Below, piece after piece: positions 17,284 through 25,999 of a stretch of DNA of 42,843 nt. This DNA is from Pseudomonadota bacterium. GTDB lineage: Bacteria > Bdellovibrionota_C > UBA2361 > SZUA-149. Under the pieces are notes generated by a model that was not told the origin of the DNA, ran no database searches, and worked only from the letters and a program-made list of their open reading frames with translations. Every line of letters begins with the position of its first letter. Position 1 is the first letter of the stretch. The position numbers and the translations under genes are program-made. The stretch is from NCBI GenBank assembly GCA_029555385.1, contig JAKPSH010000260.1, positions 1-42,843 of the forward strand, in the 5' to 3' direction.

Positions 17284-18951
17284 CTAGATCCTTCCATCAT
17301 TGAGCCAGTATCTGATTAACAAAGCTGCCTGCTGCGGATTTTCCTTGACAATGCGTGAGTTTTCACCCAGCAACGTCTCGAGTTCCTCAATGTCCACTGA
17401 CGGCACTCCGCGCTCGGGCAAAATAGCGATCTTTGAACGCTCAGCTTCAAGTTCAGCCTCCAATTCTTCAATTCCTGCAGGCAGCAATCTGCTTAAGTCA
17501 ACCTCTGCTTCAGTCGGACGAACCAGGAACTTGACTAGCGGCACGACAACTAAGAACAAAAACAAAACAGCGATAATCAACGATACGACCCATGACGCCC
17601 CTTGATAGATCAGATCCTTGCTCGCCGCGCCGTCAAGTGCTGCGGCCAGAGCGGGATCGGGCTCAGCAAACGGCATATTCTCCACGGTGACGATATCGCC
17701 GCGTGATGCATCAAAACCAACAGCCTGTTTGACAAGATTTTCTATCTTTTTCATCATCTCCGGTGAAAGCGGTTTGTACTGTCTAGCCGCCGCTGCCAGC
17801 ACTGCATCTTGCGCCGCAACACCGGAAGGGGGCTCGATCCGCTGCCCGTCCACCAAAACCGCCACGGACAGCCGCACGATCTTGCCCGGTGATCCGACTA
17901 ACCGGCTTACCGCACGTGATATCTCAAAATTCTTTACAGTCTCCCGACGGATATTCGCGTTCTTTGCCGAGTCCGGCGGCGTAAGCAAGCCCGGGTCATT
18001 CGTCAGGTTCGATACCACACCCGGCACGCCTCCTTCCGCCGTAAGCCCGGTTCCCTCCTGTGAGGATCTCTCACTGCGCGCCACAGTACCTGCCGGATCG
18101 TAAGCCTCCTCTTCTTTTTCGAATTTGTTAAAGTCCATCTCCGCCGTCACACGCGCCACGACACGTCCGGCGCCCAGCACCTCGCCGATCATCGTCTCAA
18201 CGCGTTTTACGTAAGCATTTTCTACAGATCTTTGATATTCAAGCCTAGTCAGGTCCGCACCGCCGGATTCCTCCGGTGACAGCTTCTCATTAAGCATCCT
18301 GCCGTTTTGGTCAACGATCGTCACATTCTCCGGCGCAAGCCGCTCTACACTGCCCGCTACCAGATGAGCGATCCCTTTAATCTGCTGCTTTGTCAATTCG
18401 GCTCCCGCTTTCAGACGCAGCAGCACAGACGCTGTCGGCGCTACATCCTTGCGGACAAAACCGGACTGCTTGGGCGTAGTGATATGCACTCGAACGGCAC
18501 GTACGGCTTCTACTGTTTGAATCGTCCGTTCAAGCTCACCTTGCAGCGCCCGCGCAAAATTTACTGATTCCCCAAGCGGAGTTTGGCCGAGCTTAGTCTC
18601 ATTCCACAATTCAAAACCGACATTTCCGCCCCGAGGAAGCCCCAACCCCGCAAGATTAATGCGCAGCTCGTCCACCATATTGGGCGGATTTACTTCAATC
18701 GTCCGGCCATCACTGCGCAGCCGGTAATCCACTTTCTGCTCTTTCAAACGCTCAATGATTCCCGCAGAATCAGTATCCTCAAGATTTGAATAGAGCACAC
18801 GATACTGGGGTTGAGTCGCCCAGCGCGAGACAAAAACAATCACCCCCATGCTTCCAGCAAGCAGGAGCGGCAGCGCAATTTTTTGCGCAAGAGGCAGCTT
18901 CACATAGAACCGGACCAATTGTTCAAAGATTGCGGGAATGTCGAACTTCAT
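17284..18951 (-). CDS. fliF: Flagellar MS-ring protein FliF
   Basis: The 555-residue inner-membrane protein forms the MS ring, the base on which the C ring and export gate assemble. An N-terminal membrane segment (about 25-43) is followed by the YscJ-like domain (VLYSNLEDTDSAGIIERLKEQKVDYRL) and the GFELWNETKLGQTPLGESVNFARALQGELERTI region. The C-terminal half has a second membrane segment (about 452-472) and a cytoplasmic tail ending EELETLLGENSRIVKENPQQAALLIRYWL, the FliG-binding end. Length and gene position are normal. Confidence 0.97.
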   Translation of the reverse strand: MKFDIPAIFEQLVRFYVKLPLAQKIALPLLLAGSMGVIVFVSRWATQPQYRVLYSNLEDTDSAGIIERLKEQKVDYRLRSDGRTIEVNPPNMVDELRINLAGLGLPRGGNVGFELWNETKLGQTPLGESVNFARALQGELERTIQTVEAVRAVRVHITTPKQSGFVRKDVAPTASVLLRLKAGAELTKQQIKGIAHLVAGSVERLAPENVTIVDQNGRMLNEKLSPEESGGADLTRLEYQRSVENAYVKRVETMIGEVLGAGRVVARVTAEMDFNKFEKEEEAYDPAGTVARSERSSQEGTGLTAEGGVPGVVSNLTNDPGLLTPPDSAKNANIRRETVKNFEISRAVSRLVGSPGKIVRLSVAVLVDGQRIEPPSGVAAQDAVLAAAARQYKPLSPEMMKKIENLVKQAVGFDASRGDIVTVENMPFAEPDPALAAALDGAASKDLIYQGASWVVSLIIAVLFLFLVVVPLVKFLVRPTEAEVDLSRLLPAGIEELEAELEAERSKIAILPERGVPSVDIEELETLLGENSRIVKENPQQAALLIRYWLNDGRI

Positions 18952-18992
18952 AACCTATTCACCAGCCTAGTAAAACACAATAACAACAGCCG

Positions 18993-19331
18993 CTAACCAA
19001 TCTGCATCCGGATCAGTTCCTGATAGGTCCGCTCCAGACGCTCCTTAATTGACATCATCAGCGTCAATGACACGCTCGCCTTCTGTACGGCAAGCATCGT
19101 CGCATGAGGGTTCTCTTCTGTGCCGGCAACAGCCCGCTGAATGGCTTGTTCCGCCTCGATTCCATGCGTGTTCGCACGCTGGAACTGTTGTGCAAGAAAT
19201 TCCCCGAAGGACAATTTCTCCGGCCTGCCTGGAGTGTCCTTGTCTATTTCAACAGCATCACGCGGGCGCACGCCGCCAATACCGCGCATCATTTTTAGCT
19301 CTTCAGAAAAGTCAATTCCCTTGATTTGCAT
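18993..19331 (-). CDS. fliE: Flagellar hook-basal body protein FliE
   Basis: The 112-residue protein joins the MS ring to the proximal rod. The end VQKASVSLTLMMSIKERLERTYQELIRMQIG is diagnostic, and FGEFLAQQFQRAN is the usual mid-protein helix. The start ATG 19331 has GGAGAG about 8-10 bases upstream; a GTG at 19340 would leave no room for that ribosome-binding site. It lies between flgC and fliF. Confidence 0.93.
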   Translation of the reverse strand: MQIKGIDFSEELKMMRGIGGVRPRDAVEIDKDTPGRPEKLSFGEFLAQQFQRANTHGIEAEQAIQRAVAGTEENPHATMLAVQKASVSLTLMMSIKERLERTYQELIRMQIG

Positions 19332-19349
19332 ACCGCTCACTCTCCAGCG

Positions 19350-19790
19350 CTAAAACCGCATTGATAACCGGCGCAGCGCCGCGGCCATATCTTTTGTCAC
19401 ATTGACAATCTCTGCTGCCGCCTTGTACGCCGTGCTCGCGTTGAGCATATTCACCATTTCCGTCACTGGATTAATATTCGGCAGCTCTACGACACCCGTA
19501 TTCGGATCGGCATCGGGGTGCGCAGGGTCATATACTTTCTGCGGGGCGCTTTCGTCCGCAATGACTGCGGCGACCTTCACGCTTTTTAATGCTTCTTTAT
19601 CCAACTCATTCATAAAAGCATTTGGCGGAACCACATCAGTGGCAGCAAACACCACATCGCGGCGCTTGTACGGGCCACCCTCCGCCGTACGCGTTGTCTG
19701 GGCATTCGCAATGTTGCTGGCTACGGTATCAATGCGCAGCCTGTTTGCGCTCATCGCGCTGGCGCATACATCAAAAATCCGGTCAAACAT
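19350..19790 (-). CDS. flgC: Flagellar basal-body rod protein FlgC
   Basis: The 146-residue proximal rod protein shows the N-terminal rod signature ASAMSANRLRIDTVASNIANAQTTRT and the C-terminal NINPVTEMVNMLNASTAYKAAAEIVNVTKDM that ends FlgC proteins. Export is through the flagellar apparatus, so no signal peptide is expected or seen. The start lies 2 bases after the flgB stop. Confidence 0.96.
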   Translation of the reverse strand: MFDRIFDVCASAMSANRLRIDTVASNIANAQTTRTAEGGPYKRRDVVFAATDVVPPNAFMNELDKEALKSVKVAAVIADESAPQKVYDPAHPDADPNTGVVELPNINPVTEMVNMLNASTAYKAAAEIVNVTKDMAAALRRLSMRF

Positions 19791-19792
19791 TT

Positions 19793-20191
19793 TTAGAATC
19801 CTCCAGTGCCTCTGGCTGCCATACGCAGCATTTGCAGCTTGACATTGAGCAGTTCGACATTACTTGTGTACTTCCGCGCATTGGCCGAGATCTTTCCCAT
19901 GTTGATATCGATATCTACATTGTTGCCGTCCGCACCCACCGCACCCGTATTATCCGGAAGAATACGAGGCCCTTCGCTGGTCGTAAGGTCCATGTGCAGC
20001 GGGTTGGTCTTAACGAGCGGCTCAGCAGCATTGCCCAGTGCCTTATCCAGCTCCCCAGCAAAATCGAGCTCTCTCGCCTGGTATTTGGGCGTTTCACTAT
20101 TTGCTGCGTTGCTTGCGAGTATCTGATGCCGCTTGTAATAGAGGTCCAGGCTCCTCTCCAGCGCCTTCAGCGTATTATCGAATAAGTCCAT
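19793..20191 (-). CDS. flgB: Flagellar basal-body rod protein FlgB
   Basis: The 132-residue rod protein begins MDLFDNTLKALERSLDLYYKRHQILASNAANSETP, the FlgB N-terminal signature. It also has YQARELDFAGELDKAL and the closing ARKYTSNVELLNVKLQMLRMAARG. ATG 20191 is preceded by AGGAAGG; the frame stays open 13 codons upstream but that part is unlike the family. It is the first structural gene of the operon and lies downstream of a near-consensus sigma-54 promoter at 20237-20252. Confidence 0.95.
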   Translation of the reverse strand: MDLFDNTLKALERSLDLYYKRHQILASNAANSETPKYQARELDFAGELDKALGNAAEPLVKTNPLHMDLTTSEGPRILPDNTGAVGADGNNVDIDINMGKISANARKYTSNVELLNVKLQMLRMAARGTGGF

Positions 20192-20236
20192 AACCTTCCT
20201 CGCTTGACGACCAAAACCGTGTCCAAACAAGATTCA

Positions 20237-20252
20237 AGCAACATTCGTGCCC
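20237..20252 (-). promoter_or_regulatory. Sigma-54 (RpoN) promoter of the flgB operon
   Basis: Reading the minus strand from 20252 to 20237 gives GGGCACG-AATG-TTGCT. The sigma-54 consensus TGGCACG-N4-TTGCW is matched at every fixed position except the first base. The GG (20251-20250) and GC (20239-20238) are 10 bases apart, as required. Transcription would start near 20226, about 35 bases before the flgB ATG. The adjacent upstream gene encodes an NtrC-type sigma-54 activator. The rest of 20192-20395 holds no other obvious signal. Confidence 0.88.
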
Positions 20253-20395
20253 GCACAACCTCGCGCTCTCATCCTCCCGTCATTCTCTAACTTACCGTGT
20301 CCGCTCCTTTTTCTTAACGCGATTATATCCGTCCACAAGCATTTCAGGCCAAAAGTCCAGCACTGTCCCGTCAATTACTCATCACTCGCCGCGCC

Positions 20396-21745
20396 TCAGC
20401 TCATATCTCCGTATTCATGCAGCTTGTTGCGCAGGGTTCTGATGCTTATCCCCAGCAGCTCTGCGGCTTTTGTTTTGTTATTGCCCGTCGCGCGCAGCGT
20501 TTCGTAAATCAATCTCTTTTCTGCTTCAGCAACGCTTAAGCCAGGATGCAAGACTAGATTTTCGGCGCTGACATTTTCTTTTACCTCATTCATCGCTCCC
20601 AGGAGAAAGTGGTCGACGCTGAGGCTGTCGCCCTGGGCGAGCAGTACGGCCCGCTGGCATGCGTTCTGCAATTCGCGCACGTTCCCAGGCCAGCGATGCT
20701 CTTCCAATTGACGGATCAATTCAGCCGACACTCTCTTTGGCGCCCCCGCCGAAAACAAGCGGACAAAGTGCTCTGTCAGTAGCCGTACATCGCCTTTCCG
20801 CTCACGAAGTGCAGGCACATAAAGCGGAATAACATTCAGCCGGTAGTATAAATCTTCCCGGAAATCACCCTTAGCTACAACTTGACGGATGTCCCGGTTC
20901 GTCGTCGCCACCACGCGCACATCCACGGGAATCGGCTTGCTGCCGCCAACACGGTCAATCTCCCGTTCCTGCAGCACCCGTAAAAGCTTGGCTTGGAGTG
21001 CAAGCTCCATTTCCGAGATTTCATCGAGCAAGATGGTGCCGCCTTTAGCCAGCTCGAACTTGCCAACCTTCGTGGCGACAGCCCCAGTGAATGAACCACG
21101 CTCGTGACCAAATAATTCGCTTTCCAGCAGGTTTTCCGGCAACGCAGCGCAATTTACCGCGACAAACGGACCGGCGTGCTGCGGACTGCTGCTGTGAATC
21201 AACCGGGCGATCAATTCCTTTCCGGTGCCGGACTCTCCTTGAATCAAAACACTTGCGGAACTAGCGGCAACATGAACCGCAATCTCGAGCACGCGTTTAA
21301 ACGCCGGATCGTTGGTCACAATTGCCAGACTTTCACTGCCGGCGCTTTTCGCCTCTCGCGGTGCAGCAGAACGGCGTACGGGATTCAAGGCACGGCTGAC
21401 AACATTTTCCAGGTCTTCCGCAGAAAACGGCTTGGTAATAAAATCGAACGCGCCAATTTTCATCGCCTCGACTGCCTGTTCAATCGTCCCGTATGCGGTA
21501 ATCATGATTACCGGCAAGCGCGGATAATGTTCTTTGGCAGCAGCAAGAAGCTCTCCCCCGCTCATCACCGGCATTCTCATATCCGTAATGATCAGCTCGA
21601 CCTTGTTCTTCTCGAGAAGTGCCAACGCTTCCTGACCGTTGGCGCACTGCAACAGCGGATACCCAAGGCGGGACAGCACGGCTTCCATCGCCGCCCTCAT
21701 CTGCGGCTCATCATCAACAATCAAAATCTGGGCTTTATCCTGCAT
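20396..21745 (-). CDS. NtrC-family sigma-54 response regulator (FlrC/FleR/FlgR-like)
   Basis: The 449-residue cytoplasmic regulator has three parts. A receiver domain carries phospho-acceptor Asp55 (LIITDMRMP). An AAA+ domain has Walker A GESGTGKE (170-177) and GSFTGA (217-222), the loop that contacts sigma-54. A C-terminal Fis-type helix-turn-helix (about 410-446, NNKTKAAELLGISIRTLRNKL) binds enhancers. GSFTGA differs from GAFTGA by one residue, a variant found in functional members. It follows the histidine kinase by 21 bases and precedes the flgB operon. Together with the sigma-54 promoter of flgB this makes it the likely activator of middle/late flagellar genes. The named homologues are inferred from context. 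Confidence 0.92.
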   Translation of the reverse strand: MQDKAQILIVDDEPQMRAAMEAVLSRLGYPLLQCANGQEALALLEKNKVELIITDMRMPVMSGGELLAAAKEHYPRLPVIMITAYGTIEQAVEAMKIGAFDFITKPFSAEDLENVVSRALNPVRRSAAPREAKSAGSESLAIVTNDPAFKRVLEIAVHVAASSASVLIQGESGTGKELIARLIHSSSPQHAGPFVAVNCAALPENLLESELFGHERGSFTGAVATKVGKFELAKGGTILLDEISEMELALQAKLLRVLQEREIDRVGGSKPIPVDVRVVATTNRDIRQVVAKGDFREDLYYRLNVIPLYVPALRERKGDVRLLTEHFVRLFSAGAPKRVSAELIRQLEEHRWPGNVRELQNACQRAVLLAQGDSLSVDHFLLGAMNEVKENVSAENLVLHPGLSVAEAEKRLIYETLRATGNNKTKAAELLGISIRTLRNKLHEYGDMS

Positions 21746-21766
21746 GAACCTATTCTCTCCGTGCGG

Positions 21767-22507
21767 TTATTGCTGCTCAGTAAATTGATTCGCATCAGCC
21801 GTTTGAGCTGATACGGGAAATTGTAGCACCACCGTCGTGCCCTGGCCCAACACACTGTCGATTGACACCACCCCGCCGTGAGCTGACACAATCGAGTGAA
21901 CGATGGCCAATCCCAAACCCGTGCCGCCTTGTTTGGTCGTGAAAAACGGATCGAACACCTTTTCTTGATCCGCGTCCGAAATCCCAGGTCCATTATCCCT
22001 AATCATAAGACGCCACTCATCCCGCGAGCAGCGATCGCTGACAATGCGCACTGTTTTCCCATCCTGCCCACGGCATGCGTCAACAGCATTGAGCGTCACA
22101 TTGAGCAGCGCCTGCTGTACCAGATAAGGATCTACACGAATCGGATAGTCTCCCCGGTCTTCGATCAGCAGTTCCACCGAGGCTTCGGCGCATGCCGGCT
22201 GCATATAAACCGCGGCATCTTTTAAAATTTGTTCCGCGTTAATCAGCGTCTTTGGCCGCACTACCAGGTCCCGCGCAAACTGCAAACAGTTATTGATAAT
22301 CCGGTCAAGAATCTTGATCCCCGCGTGTATTTGTTCCGCAAGTTCCAGCGAAGTTGGGTGACCGGCAAGGTCGCGTTTGAGCAAAGTGCAATATAGCTCC
22401 ATGCTGCCCAGTGGATTCCGAATCTCATGCGCAAGATTTGCCGCCATGCGGCCCATCGCCATCAGCCGCTTTGCCCGTTCATTTTCCCGCAATTCAGCAA
22501 AGCTCAC
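21767..22507 (-). CDS. Soluble sensor histidine kinase (FlrB/FleS/FlgS-like)
   Basis: The 246-residue kinase has almost nothing before the dimerisation domain: the phospho-acceptor His27 lies in MAANLAHEIRNPLGSMELY. The ATPase domain follows with N-box NVTLNAVDACRG, G1 IRDNGPGISD, the F-box FDPFFTTKQGGTGLGLA and G2. There is no membrane segment or PAS domain, so input must come through a partner protein or the start of the dimerisation helices. The start overlaps the TPR gene stop by 4 bases (ATGA), and the NtrC-type regulator follows. It is probably the kinase for that regulator, responding to basal-body assembly as in FlgS/FlrB systems. Confidence 0.9.
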   Translation of the reverse strand: MSFAELRENERAKRLMAMGRMAANLAHEIRNPLGSMELYCTLLKRDLAGHPTSLELAEQIHAGIKILDRIINNCLQFARDLVVRPKTLINAEQILKDAAVYMQPACAEASVELLIEDRGDYPIRVDPYLVQQALLNVTLNAVDACRGQDGKTVRIVSDRCSRDEWRLMIRDNGPGISDADQEKVFDPFFTTKQGGTGLGLAIVHSIVSAHGGVVSIDSVLGQGTTVVLQFPVSAQTADANQFTEQQ

Positions 22508-23505
22508 GGCAGCACCTTTTCTTCTTGAATACTATTAATTGCCGCTGGTGGCGTCTTCGTATTAATTTCCCTGGCATAAGCCGCTTCTAATCCAGCTTGC
22601 GCCAGAACGAACCATGAATCGGTATCGCTGTGCTTGACGCGGAAGCTGGTCAGTTCTGCTTCTGCGTTGTCCAGGCGGTTCAGCGCAATAAGAGCGGAAA
22701 CCAGCGCATAAGAACTCCATCCATCGCTGAATTCCCCTGGATACGTCTCACGTCCCTCCTCCAGCCATGTGAGCACTCCTTCGAAATTTCGCTGCGCCAA
22801 ATCAATTTCTGCAAGCTTGCGCAAAGCCTGTGCCGTATAAGGTGAAGAGGTGTCGATACCGGCAAAAGTGTAGCGTGATTCATTGATTAAACCGAGGCGG
22901 CGCTGACACTCGCCAAGCTGAAACACTGCTTCTGTACTTGCTTTGAAGCTGCCCTCGTCCACCGCTTTTTGGTAATAACCCTCGGCCAAGCTCAGCGCAC
23001 CCTGAGCTTTAAGTGCTTCGCCGATAAGCATCCAGAATTGCGCGCGCAGATCAGAAATATCCAACTTTTGCGCGACACTCTCTGCCGCTGCGCGCGCCTG
23101 CTCGTAATTGCCTTCCTGATATTCCAGGATGGCGCGGGCCAGCACGGCACGTGCGCGTTCCGTCCCTTGGAACTCCTGGTTCGCCAGAACGCTGTCCCAG
23201 ATTTTTCGCGCTTCGTCTACTAAGCCCAAGGCCCAAGCACTCTTGGCCGCCGCTAGCTGTTCGGAGACATTACCCTGTTCACCGGTGTCTTTAAATTTGA
23301 CCATGGCCTCGAAGTAGCGGCCTTGGAGCGTTAATTCCTGGACCGTTGCCGCACCCGCATTCAAGTCGCTGACTGCCAGCACGGACATCAATTCATCCGC
23401 CGGGGCCGCACTCACGGCTGTTACCGCAGCGAGCACACAACAGAATGCCGCACACAGTTTGCGGATCAACTTTCGATTTCTGATCTCCTTACGCTTGCTA
23501 GTCAT
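22504..23505 (-). CDS. Periplasmic TPR-repeat protein in flagellar regulatory operon
   Basis: The 333-residue protein has a signal peptide (basic KRKEIRNRKLIRK, then LCAAFCCVLAAVTAVSA, probable cleavage before AP). The rest is tetratricopeptide-like helical repeats through about residue 300: ARAILEYQEGNYEQARAAAE, LIGEALKAQGALSLAEGYYQKAV, FQLGECQRRLGLINESRYTF and LRKLAEIDLAQRNFEGVLTWLEEG. No enzyme motif is visible. It lies between the FleQ-like activator (6-base gap) and the kinase (4-base overlap), so it is surely co-transcribed with flagellar regulators. A scaffold or sensing role in the periplasm is possible but unproven. Confidence 0.8.
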   Translation of the reverse strand: MTSKRKEIRNRKLIRKLCAAFCCVLAAVTAVSAAPADELMSVLAVSDLNAGAATVQELTLQGRYFEAMVKFKDTGEQGNVSEQLAAAKSAWALGLVDEARKIWDSVLANQEFQGTERARAVLARAILEYQEGNYEQARAAAESVAQKLDISDLRAQFWMLIGEALKAQGALSLAEGYYQKAVDEGSFKASTEAVFQLGECQRRLGLINESRYTFAGIDTSSPYTAQALRKLAEIDLAQRNFEGVLTWLEEGRETYPGEFSDGWSSYALVSALIALNRLDNAEAELTSFRVKHSDTDSWFVLAQAGLEAAYAREINTKTPPAAINSIQEEKVLP

Positions 23506-23511
23506 AAGTCA

Positions 23512-24600
<1,089 letters not shown>

Positions 24601-24754
24601 GAAAAACCTCTCTCCCTAAAACCGGAACGCTATGAGCAGCGTTCCCTGCTGATTATTTCCGCTTTACGATTTTCTAACACCCGTCAAGCATCCCCAATGC
24701 GCCAAAAGCTGGACACTTGCCGGCCGGTACGCATGCGGCTTGTGTCAGATAACT

Positions 24755-24770
24755 GGCAAAGCCCGTACCA
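24755..24770 (-). promoter_or_regulatory. Sigma-54-like promoter upstream of the FleQ-like gene
   Basis: The minus strand from 24770 to 24755 reads TGGTACG-GGCT-TTGCC. Against TGGCACG-N4-TTGCW only the fourth and last bases differ, and GG (24769-24768) and GC (24757-24756) are 10 bases apart. Transcription would start near 24745, leaving a leader of about 145 bases before the ATG at 24600. A sigma-54 promoter on a sigma-54 activator gene implies feedback or a higher-level activator. Confidence 0.65.
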
Positions 24771-24794
24771 ACTTTTTCAGACCCGTCAGGAATC

Positions 24795-24812
24795 TGGCAG
24801 ATGGTCCTGCCA
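24795..24812. promoter_or_regulatory. Inverted repeat TGGCAG-N6-CTGCCA, possible activator site
   Basis: Perfect 6-bp arms separated by 6 bases lie about 25 bases upstream of the sigma-54-like element at 24755-24770. The dyad could be a binding site for a Fis-type activator dimer, although such enhancers usually sit further from the promoter. The rest of 24601-25231 shows no gene that I can support. Confidence 0.3.
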
Positions 24813-25199
24813 AAACACCGTCAAAAGAGCATAATTTTAATAAAATAATGGTAACGTAAGCTGCGGTAACCTTAGTAATATTTCGTTGTCAGAAGTGCTG
24901 TCATCGTATCCACGCTCAGTATCACGCAAAGCGCGTCAAGCTTTGCACACGGGACAGAAACAAACATGAAGTGGCAAAATATGAACACTGTTTGGTGCAC
25001 ACCGTGAAAAAAATGCGGGCTTTCTGACGCTGCGGATAATACCGGCACCAACCGCTGTATCGGTTTGACATACCACCAAAAGTCTTTTCCATACCGCGTA
25101 TTAATCACCCGAGGGACTTCTTTAGCATGACCTCTTTGCCATGTTTCGTCCGCTGCTGTTTGATCTCCAATACAGAGTATGGGGAGAGAGGCCGGGACG

Positions 25200-25215
25200 G
25201 AATTATTAATAATTC
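25200..25215. promoter_or_regulatory. Perfect 16-bp AT-rich palindrome before the OsmC gene
   Basis: GAATTATTAATAATTC is its own reverse complement and lies just upstream of the AAGGAG ribosome-binding site (25218-25223) of the OsmC gene. The position, in the promoter or leader, suits a repressor operator; OhrR/MarR-type regulators of OsmC/Ohr genes use AT-rich palindromes. No regulator gene is adjacent. Confidence 0.45.
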
Positions 25216-25231
25216 GTAAGGAGCACCAGCA

Positions 25232-25807
25232 ATGGCAAAACAAGGACAGACTGTTGAAAAAGACCAAAGCCAGATAATTAATGGCGTTGATGTAACCCAG
25301 CTTATGGAGAATATTCGCGCAATCCGGCAGCAGCCTCGGCTTGCCGACTTCAAGTTCCGTGCACGCAACAGATGGTTTGAAGGAGGCCTGAACCGGGCGA
25401 CCATCGACGGCTTTTACGGCACAGGACAGGAAATCGCACACGCTCGTGCATTTTCCTTGGATGCTGACGAACCTCCGGTTTTGCTCGGCGAGGATCGCGG
25501 AGCTAATCCTGTTGAATACTTATTGACCGCGCTCTCGGCATGCATGACTACCGCTTTAGCATATCATGCAGCAGCCCAGGGTCTGGAAATCGAAGAGATC
25601 TCCTCCGAGTATGAGGGAGATATCGACATGCATGGCTTTCTCGATCTCAATCCGAATGTCCGCAAAGGATTTAAGGAAATTCGTGTGAGGTTTAAAGTCA
25701 GAGGAGAGCCGGACGAAGCAAAAATCTCAGAACTGCTGCGCAAGTCGCCGGTTTTCGATGTCGTGACCAATCCGACTCCAGTAAAAATAACTGTTGAAAA
25801 AAAATAA
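25232..25807 (+). CDS. OsmC family peroxide-reductase-like protein
   Basis: The 191-residue cytoplasmic protein has the OsmC/Ohr fold signature NPVEYLLTALSACMTTALAYHAAAQGL, in which the cysteine of the helix (SACMT) is the first catalytic thiol. The second, in the VxxCPV-type position of true OsmC/Ohr proteins, is not evident (the C-terminal part reads SPVFDVVTNPTPVKI), which places it among single-cysteine YhfA/SfrB-like OsmC proteins. AAGGAG precedes the ATG by 8-9 bases. It stands alone: a palindrome lies upstream and a terminator follows. Thiol-dependent peroxide handling is the family role; activity with one cysteine is uncertain. Confidence 0.87.
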   Translation: MAKQGQTVEKDQSQIINGVDVTQLMENIRAIRQQPRLADFKFRARNRWFEGGLNRATIDGFYGTGQEIAHARAFSLDADEPPVLLGEDRGANPVEYLLTALSACMTTALAYHAAAQGLEIEEISSEYEGDIDMHGFLDLNPNVRKGFKEIRVRFKVRGEPDEAKISELLRKSPVFDVVTNPTPVKITVEKK

Positions 25808-25825
25808 AACAGACAGGCTACGGTG

Positions 25826-25874
25826 AACCGGCTGTATCCGGCGCCCTGGGGCCGGCAGCCGGTTTATTTTTTTT
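25826..25874 (+). terminator. Rho-independent terminator after the OsmC gene
   Basis: AACCGGCTG (25826-25834) pairs perfectly with CAGCCGGTT (25856-25864), with an additional inner CCGG/CCGG pairing. A T-rich run (TTATTTTTTTT) follows immediately to 25874. It lies 19 bases after the stop codon. Confidence 0.9.
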
Positions 25875-25999
25875 CTCGCCCTAAAAATCGAATAAAAACG
25901 CTGACACTCTTTTCTGTCCTAATAATTAACCAACCATCTGGACTTTACTCGGCATAGACTGGCAGTTAAGATGAAAACACTGTCAGATCAGGAAATGCC

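Noticed and set aside
17618..18103. A 161-codon plus-strand frame opposite fliF
   Set aside because: It is antisense to a clear MS-ring gene and Ser/Thr-rich as expected of a shadow frame.
24872..25441. A 189-codon minus-strand frame between the activator and OsmC genes
   Set aside because: It overlaps over 200 bases of the OsmC gene, has no recognisable sequence and no ribosome-binding site.
25941..25956. A GG-N10-GC match upstream of the large hybrid kinase
   Set aside because: Only the GG, GC and two other positions match; the CACG and TT parts are absent.
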